Made by a program: the position numbers and the translations under genes
The notes under the pieces: generated by a model
The model's database searches: none
Told to the model about the DNA's origin: nothing
The model's input: the letters and a program-made list of their open reading frames with translations, nothing else
From: Tuctoria greenei
Taxonomy: Eukaryota > Streptophyta > Magnoliopsida > Poales > Poaceae
NCBI GenBank assembly: GCA_036927565.1
Contig: JAYESD010000008.1
Coordinates: forward strand, 121,733,498-121,797,497
Length of the DNA stretch: 64,000 nucleotides
Reading direction: 5' to 3'
Shown here: positions 57,122 through 64,000 of the stretch, one piece after another
How positions within the stretch are numbered: position 1 is the stretch's first letter
How the letters are laid out: each line of letters begins with the position of its first letter

Positions 57122-57680
57122 CTGCACATGGAGGACTTGTTCGATTTTAGTCAGAGAGGTTATCAGACTAGTCCAAAAAATATCGGACTAGTCTGGTGTC
57201 TTGAAATTTTGAGGGGCTTAGGACAAATCCGAAATTTGGGGAACTTGTCCGAAGTTGGTCAGTGAGTATTTCAGACTAGTCTGTGGAATATCGGACTTAT
57301 CTGATATTGATCTGAGGCATTATCGGACTAATCCGGACTTTATCGGACTAGTCCGTTACCGACAAGTCCGCACTGGGAGAACTTGTCCGATCCTAGATAG
57401 AGAGATTAACGGACTAGTCCGAACCTGTGTAAACTTGTGCAGTGTGAGTGTTTTCTTTTGCTTGAGCTCTTGGGGTGTGTTTCTCCATTACACTCCATAC
57501 ACAAAGAGTATTCTATTCATCTCTTGAGCTCTTTTCAACTTGATTTCTCACTCTCCTTTCATTTTGCGCTTTCTTTATAATTTCATTAAAACATGCGCTC
57601 ATCTCAACAATTTGGTTAGGATCTCATTTGTATGTCTTAAATCAACCAAAACCCACAAGGGATGCCTATATGCCCTTTCA
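57122..57680 (-). repeat. Sire-C 3' LTR, first ~555 bp
   Basis: On the minus strand it begins TGAAAGGGCAT at 57680, after a purine tract at 57681-57696 (AAAAAAGGAGGAGA in sense). Palindrome cores on the plus strand: 57135, 57167, 57187, 57223, 57243, 57275, 57295, 57327, 57347, 57362, 57381, 57413, with steps 32, 20, 36, 20, 32, 20, 32, 20, 15, 19, 32. It stops inside the array where Sire-B is inserted; CTGCA (57122-57126) is the candidate target site. Confidence 0.86.
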
Positions 57681-58156
57681 ATCTCCTCCTTTTTTGTGAT
57701 TGATGACAACCAATTGAGATTTCACAAATATGATTAAAAATCCAGATTTTCATAAAGTGTACACATATGAGCTTGGAACAAGTTAAGCGAAGAAAACATA
57801 AGACATATGTGCACTCTTTATGGTGGGGTGCCAAACTACGTGTGTGTGAGCAATAATCATGATGATGATGAGGTAAAAGCATAATTATAACAACAACAAG
57901 CATATATGTCAATTTCAAAGCATAAACATATATTGTACCACATAATCATCACAAACTCCATAAACATAACTTAGAACCATAATAAGAGCATAACAACAGT
58001 TTTACAACCCAAAAGTAGCAGATTTCAAAAGAAACACAATTGGAGCTCACATCTCTCAAACTACTGCTAGACCTAGTGGCTCCCCCTCAATCTCTCCCCC
58101 TTTGCCATCAAGGCACCAAAAAGAAGGAGAGGGGGGATTTAGAAGTCGCCACAGGC
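57681..58156 (-). promoter_or_regulatory. Sire-C polypurine tracts and non-coding tail
   Basis: Complement of the Sire-A/B tail: an LTR-proximal purine tract at 57681-57696 and an upstream doublet at 58080-58105 (seen on the plus strand as CCCCCTCAATCTCTCCCCC). No gene in between. Confidence 0.7.
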
Positions 58157-59709
58157 TCATTCCTCGCTGTCAGTCCTCTCATCATCTTCATATTTTGGCC
58201 GAGGAGGAGGAGGAGGAGCGGATCATCTCGAAGTGCCCCAATGCCAAAATAGGCAAGCTCGGAAGGGGATAAAGGTGGAAGCTCAGATAAGTCTGAAGCT
58301 GAGTCATCAGAGATAATAGGAGATCCAACAGGCTCGATCTCGAGTTTCTGACAAATATTCTTGACATTTTTTTTCACATACTTCATGTATGTCTTCCTTG
58401 CCTTGCTCAACTTATGAAGCTTCACTTCAGCCGTTTTGCAGGAGCCAAAGATGGCGGCCAAGTACTTTAAGATGACACTAGGAGACCCTTTTTGAGGAGG
58501 GGCCCTAGTAGTGGGAGCAGTCCTTGCATCTTCTTAAGCTCTCCTTGGAGCCTCTTCACTTGACACTGGAGATGGAGCAGCTGGGAGAGTGGCTTGAGGA
58601 AGCTTCTGAGGCCTTAGAGGAGTATGCTCTACATCCTTCACGAACTCAATTTCTGTGACTTTCTGAATCATAAACATCAGGTATGGTGCATAGCCACAAG
58701 AGCAGTTCGGTGTGCAGAAGATGTTCACCATATCATTCCAAATATATTCAAAGACATGAAACTTCATGTACTTGTTGATCACCTTCATCAATGTCCTCAA
58801 ATAGCCTTGGACACTTCCTGCATCTCCGTCTTTTGGAGCAATAGTCTTCCGGAGCACTCTTTTTAGAACCATGAAGAATGGCTTCATGTTCTTGGTGGAA
58901 GGGGGATTGAATTTCAGGCTATTGTCATAGAGGAACTTCATCTTGTCCTTCTCCAGCACACCAATGTTATGGATGATGAGCTCATTATTGCCAGTGTCTT
59001 CCAGGTGAAGCAATCTCGCAAACTCATCATAAGTCACGGTGTACTTGGATCCTTGAGTCATCCAAGTCACCCTCTCCTCTACATCACTAGCAAAATAGCA
59101 GGTAGCATAGAACTGAACAATGACTTCATCATTCCAGTTGTATATGAAGGCAAAAAAATCCTTCAGACCATGCCTCGAGACAGCCTCTACCACTTCATCA
59201 AAAGCACCATAACTTTTTCTTTCAAAATGGTTCCACTCAATCTACTGGCTACGGATCATCAGTGTCTTCATCGTGAGATACACGGAACTATAGTAGTCTG
59301 CGTGGAAGTTGCTCCAGAATCTTGCATTAGCTGCCTTCCTGGAATTGCTGTAACAGTCAATCGTCCTCATCTTTGAAGCTATATCGCTTCCTTTGCCAGT
59401 GAATCTTTCTTCATAGGGGTCTCTATTCCCCTGTCATGGCGCATTCATCCGGAGAGGGCCAATCGGACCGGTGGCGATCCCTTTCCCTTTTCCCTTAGCT
59501 TGGCGAGGAGCTGCCGAGCTAGGTCCAGCTGCATCTTTTCCTTTGGATGCAGGCATCTTGGCCACAACCTTTCGCCGCACCTGAGGTGCAGTGGGCGACG
59601 GGTCAGCGGCACAATTTTGCCACTTTTTGCTTTGGTCCGTCGAGGACTGAAGCAATGACTCTTGGTCCATCTCGGCTTCATAGTCGGAGACATCATTGGA
59701 GCTCAACAT
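58157..59709 (-). pseudogene. Sire-C third ORF
   Basis: Minus-strand ATG at 59709 (MLSSNDVSDYEAEMDQE), end TGA at 58157-58159. Basic patch AKGKGKGIATGPIGPLRMN. A long open stretch 59193-58534 contains HGLKDFFAFIYNWNDEV, FFMVLKRVLRKTIAPKDGDA, GSVQGYLRTLMKVINK, IWNDMVNIFCTPN, GYAPYLMFMIQKVTEIEFVK. Stops near 59434, 59243 and 58534 break it. Same size and position as in Sire-A and Sire-B, showing the ORF belongs to the family. Confidence 0.78.
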
Positions 59710-60615
59710 GGTCCTGAAAAGAGGATTACACAATACATGGATGAGGATTGATGGCAAGGCAATGCATTGAGTAGTTGGAATTTAGGGTTGAGTTCAGACA
59801 AAAATCGGAGTTGTCCGGTGCTCAAGTACGGACTAGTCCGGATAACCGGACTTGTCCGTTTTGAGACCAGACTAGTCCAGAGTTCAACTGCTCAAACCCT
59901 AACTAGCAAATCAATGTTGTTTCTCAATGCAAAAATAGCTCAAGGTAGATGTAATACAACAAGGAGTCATGTGTTAACAAGTGGAACTAAGCTATTTGGT
60001 CCATAACACAAGAAATCAAAGGTTCTAGGGTTTTGGAGAAAGTTTAACAAAGTCCTTCGATTCTTGAGGTTGGAGGTGTTGTTGGTGCGGACAAGTCCGT
60101 GGACCTCGATCCCCTTGCGATGAGATCGTTTTCCACGGAGAGTTGAAGAGATTTGGTGGAGGAATCGGCAAATCACCTTGGGAGGCGCCCGAGTGAAGAG
60201 AGAGAGTGTGAGGAATGTTGTGAGGATAAAGGAGATTAGGGTTTAGCGGCCCTAGGGTTATGGAGTCGAAAAATTGGACTAGTCCGTGGTCAACCGGACT
60301 AGTCCAGACTACCAGATCTCTATGGACAAGTCTGCAGTGTGTGGACTAGTCCGGGTAACCACAGACTAGTCCATGGTCACCAGAACAGAAGCATTTAGCC
60401 CGTTCGTATATATTCGAAGGTGCATACAAAGAAAATAGGGGGCAAAACACACAAATAATCTTGATGAATATGATCAGTAAACATCCAACAATCAAGGTAT
60501 GACCATAATTCACCAAGATCAAGTAATTAACATAGTTTTTCAAAGAAAATAGAGAGACATGATTTTCATAACACAATCAATAGATTTTGAAGATGACATA
60601 CAGGTATGAAAGTTT
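59710..60615 (-). other. Sire-C pol-to-third-ORF spacer with palindrome clusters
   Basis: Non-coding. Palindromes near 59805-59885 and 60270-60375 correspond to the two clusters in Sire-A and Sire-B, in inverted orientation. They are separated by about 400 bp, as in the other copies. Confidence 0.75.
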
Positions 60616-63600
60616 TCAAGCCATGCTCCGAGCATCGAGAATATTTCGTTCATTTCAGAGCTTGCAAAAACGTTTTTCATCAAGTGGCTTGGTAAATATA
60701 TGAGCTAGTTGTTTTTCGGTGTTGACATGGGAAATGGCTATGTCTCCTTACATTGAGTGGTCTCTCAAAAAGTGATGTCGAGTATCCATGTGCTTGGTCC
60801 TAGCGTGCTCAACGGGGTTATGGGCAATTTTAATAGCACTCTCATTATCACAAAGGAGTGGAATACGACTCATATTATAACCATAATCCCTTAGAGTTTG
60901 TCTCATCCAAAGGAGTCTTGCACAACAACTCCCGTCTGCAACATACTCCACTTCGACCGTGGATAAGGCAGTGGAGTTTTGTTTCTTGGAGGACCAAGAA
61001 ACTAGGGATCTACCTAGGAATTGGCATGTACCGGAGGTACTTTTTCTATCTACTTTGCATCCGACATAATCTGCATCGGAGTATCCAATGAGATTGAACT
61101 TGGAACCTTTAGGATACCAAAGGCCTAGGTTGGGTGTATGAACTAAATATCGCAAGATTCTTTTTATGGCTGTCAAATGACACTCCTTAGGATTGGCTTG
61201 AAATCTTGCACACAAACATACACTCGACATAATATCAGACCTAGATGCACATAAGTAAAGTAGGGATCCAATCATGGAGCGATATACCTTTTAATCAATG
61301 TTTGGTCCGTCTTCATTGAGACCCAAGTGTCCATTTGTTGCCATGGGAGTCTTTATGGGCTTCGCCTTGTCCATTCCAAACTTCTTGAGTATGTATTGAG
61401 TATACTTTGTTTGGCTTATGAACATCCCTTCCTTTTGTTGCTTCACTTGGAATCCCAAGGAATATCTCAATTCTCCCATCATAGACATCTCAAATCTATC
61501 TGTCATAATGTTACTAAATTCTTCACAAAAGGATTTGTTAGTTGAACCAAATATAATATCATCAACATAAATTTGACAGATAAATAGATCATTGTCAAAG
61601 TTCTTGGTAAACAACGTGTAATCAGCTTCACCAATCTCAAATCTATTTTCAATTAAAAAATATCTAAGGCACTCATACCAAGCTCTAGGAGCTTGTTTGA
61701 GGCCATAGAGAGCCTTACGCAATTCGAACACATGGTCGGGGAACTCTTGATCTTTGAATTAGGAGGGTTGCTCCACGTACACCTCCTCCTTGATTGGTCC
61801 ATTGAGAAAAGCGCTTTTCAAATCCATTTGATAACGCTTCAAATCATGGTGAGTAGCATATGCAAGTAATATTCTAATCGATTCAAGCCTAGCTACGAGA
61901 GCAAAAGTTTTGTCGAAATCCAAATCTTCGACTTGTGAATACCCTTTGGCCACAAGTCGCGCCTTGTTCCTTGTCACCACCCCGTGTTCGTCTTGCTTGT
62001 TGCAGGGGAGCCATTTAGTGCCGACGACGTTGAACTTGGGCCTTTCAACAAGTTCCCACACCTCGTTTCGTTTGAAGTTGTTCAATTCTTCTTGCATTGC
62101 CACCACCCAATCCGGATCTCTCAATGCATCTTCAACCCTGTGTGGTTCCAAAAAGGATACAAACGAGTAATGTTTACAAAAATTAGCAATTCGAGATCTA
62201 GTTGTTACTCCCTTTTGGATGTTAATCGATTATGTTGTTGACGGATTGATCTCTTTAGATGCATTGGTGTACTCTTGGATGTGGCACTGGTGGTCTTGAA
62301 TCTTCATGGTCATCTGCTTCTCCCCCTAGATGGTTGTCCTCATTGATTTGTTGGTCACCTTGATCTTCATGAGGTTGATCTGGTGTAGAAGCTCCCCCTT
62401 GATCATTTACCTCCACTTGTGGTTCATCTTCTACATTTGTATTTAGAGGTGGCGCTTGTGGTCGAACATCGCCCAACGCCATTCTTCTCAATGCTTGACA
62501 TGGAGCTTCTTCTCTATCTAGCACACATTTAGCAGCTTGTTCTTCTTGAGAGCCATTAGTTTCATCGAACACTACGTCACGTGCTACTTCAACAAGTCTG
62601 AATATCTTGTTGAAGTCACGATAGGCATAAGAGTTCGAATCATAGCCAAGCAAGAAACCTTCATAGGACTTTGAAGCGAACTTTGAAGTCCTAGGCTTCT
62701 TGTTCAAAATATAACATTTACAACCGAAAACTCTAAAATAGGAAATATTCGGCTTGTGACGGGTGAGTAGTTCATATGACATTTTCTTGAGTAGGCAATG
62801 AAGATAGAGTTGGTTTATGACGTGACAAGCGGTGTTAACCGCTTCAGCCCAAAACCGATCCGAAGTATTATACTCATCGAGCATTGTCCTCGCCATCTCA
62901 ATGAGGGTTCGATTCTTCCTTTCAACTACTCTGTTTTGTTGAGGGGAATATGGTGCTGAAAATTCATGCTTTATTCCTTCCTCGTCTAGGTATTCCTTAA
63001 CCTGGGTGTTCTTGAGCTTCGTGCCATTGTCACTTCGTATGTTCTTGATCTTCAATGAAAATTCATTTTGGGCACGCTTGAGAAACTTCTTGAGGGTTCC
63101 TTGAGTTTCTATCTTATCATGCAAAAAAAAACCAACATGAAGTGCAAAAAATCATCAACAATTACTAAACTGTATTTTTTACAGCCGATGCTTATGTAAG
63201 CAATTGGGCCAAAAAGATCCATGTGAAGTAGCTCGAGCGTCTTGTTGTTGTCATGACATTCTTCGCGGGATGGGGTGCTCCTACTTGCTTCCCAGCTTGG
63301 CGCGCGCTACAAGGCCTGCCTTTCTCAAAGAAAACATCCTTCAAACCTCAGATGTGATCACCCTTAAGGAGTTTTTAAAGATTCCTCAAACCAACATGTG
63401 CTAGCCGTCTATGCCATAGCCAACCCATATTGGTCTTTGCAATCAAGCATGTGTCAAGTTCGGCTTTATCTTTGTTGATGTCAACAAGATAAAGCTTTCC
63501 CTTTAACACACCCTTGAATGCAACCGAGTCATCACTCCTTCTATAGACGGACACACCCTCATTAGTGAACAAGCAATTATAACCCTTGTCACATAATTGA

Positions 63601-63851
63601 GATATGGACAGTAGGTTATAATCTAAGGAATCGACAAGAAAAACAAGAGAAAGAGTGTGTTGAGGCAAAATCGCAATTTTACCGATACCGACCACCCTTT
63701 CTTGACCGTTGTCTCCAAAATAGATGTCTTTGCTTGGATCTTCATTTACTTCATATTCAATGAACATCCTTCTTTCTCCAGTCATGTGGTTGGTGCATCC
63801 GCTATCTAGCACCCATTTTGCTCCACCGGAGCAGTAGGCCTGCAAAAACAA
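60616..63851 (-). pseudogene. Sire-C pol (protease, integrase, RT, RNase H)
   Basis: Protease motif LDSGCTNHMTGERR near 63800-63760. GAG-pre-integrase HRRLAHVGLRNL near 63415-63375. Integrase core 63124-62255 (IRSDNGTKLKN, SPQQNRVVERKN). RT 62151-61291 with YVDD at 61569-61558. RNase H near 61090-60930 (SDADYVGCKVDRKSTSG). Family stop TGA at 60616-60618. Breaks include TAA at 61288-61290 between RT and RNase H, TAG near 61757, a frame change near 62235 and disruption at 63125-63370. RT catalytic residues are intact. Confidence 0.87.
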
Positions 63852-63852
63852 A

Positions 63853-64000
63853 TTACGCCTTGGTTTTAGGTAGCCAAGCTTGCTTGGGGCCTTTGAGGTT
63901 AGTTACAAGTGATTTGGGCACCCACACATGAGACTTGGTGTTCCCATGGCGTAGCCCAACATGTTTAGCATAAACTCTACCAAGCTTACTTCTCATGAGA
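63853..64000 (-). pseudogene. Sire-C gag, C-terminal end
   Basis: Minus strand, running in from beyond the right edge: TKSHVWVPKSLVTNLKGPK, then QAWLPKTKA and TAA (63855-63853). Directly followed, in sense, by TTTGTTTTTGCAGGCC, as in the other two copies. Too short to judge integrity. Confidence 0.8.

Larger units (their letters stand above)
57122..64000 (-). mobile_element. Sire-C: Sirevirus-like copia element on the minus strand, 5' end outside window
   Basis: Read on the minus strand from the right edge: gag end, pol, third ORF, polypurine tracts, start of the 3' LTR. Same layout as Sire-A and Sire-B. The 3' LTR is cut at 57122 by Sire-B. It is head-to-head with Sire-B in the sense that their 3' LTRs face each other. 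Confidence 0.88.

Overview
This is a retrotransposon-dominated stretch of a plant nuclear genome, most likely a grass (Poaceae). I saw no intact host gene, no RNA gene and nothing prokaryotic. The grass call rests on Sirevirus-type copia elements, a CRM-like chromovirus, a CACTA element with GACGGC subterminal repeats, and a GC-rich captured gene fragment. Family names come from recognised protein motifs, not from a search.

Layout, left to right. (1) 1-8968: 'Sire-A', a Sirevirus-like Ty1/copia element (gag, pol, a third ORF, 3' LTR) whose 5' part lies outside the window. It sits inside the 5' LTR of (2) 8969-17246: 'Tekay-A', a Ty3/gypsy chromovirus with a chromodomain. (3) 17247-18359: an inverted fragment of the Tekay LTR. 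(4) 18360-44775: 'Tekay-B', with a complete 2.86 kb 5' LTR. Its gag is split at 22419/43904 by (5) 22420-43903: a tandem CRM-like gypsy element with three LTRs and two internal regions (CRM-A, CRM-B), flanked by the 5-bp target duplication CCTGC. CRM-A is in turn split by (6) 23398-30774: a CACTA (En/Spm) transposon carrying a captured PORR-gene fragment, a DUF4216 transposase remnant and a Transposase_24-like gene. (7) 44776-45680: a second inverted Tekay LTR fragment. (8) 45681-57121: 'Sire-B', the most complete Sirevirus copy, with a truncated 5' LTR. (9) 57122-64000: 'Sire-C', a third Sirevirus copy on the minus strand, running off the right edge.

Every coding region carries stops, frameshifts or deletions, so all are annotated as pseudogenes. 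Nesting gives a relative order: Tekay-B before the CRM insertion before CACTA, and Tekay-A before Sire-A.

The most unusual signal is not a gene. The LTRs of both the copia (Sire) and the gypsy (Tekay) elements carry dense arrays of the 12-bp palindrome CGGACTAGTCCG and variants. Spacing alternates between about 20-21 bp and about 31-34 bp, that is, two and three helical turns, giving a module of about 52 bp. Spacer words are also shared between the two superfamilies. In Sire elements the array ends about 45 bp upstream of the TATA box, and smaller arrays recur inside gag and upstream of the third ORF. This looks like a shared cis-regulatory or structural module spanning two retrotransposon superfamilies.
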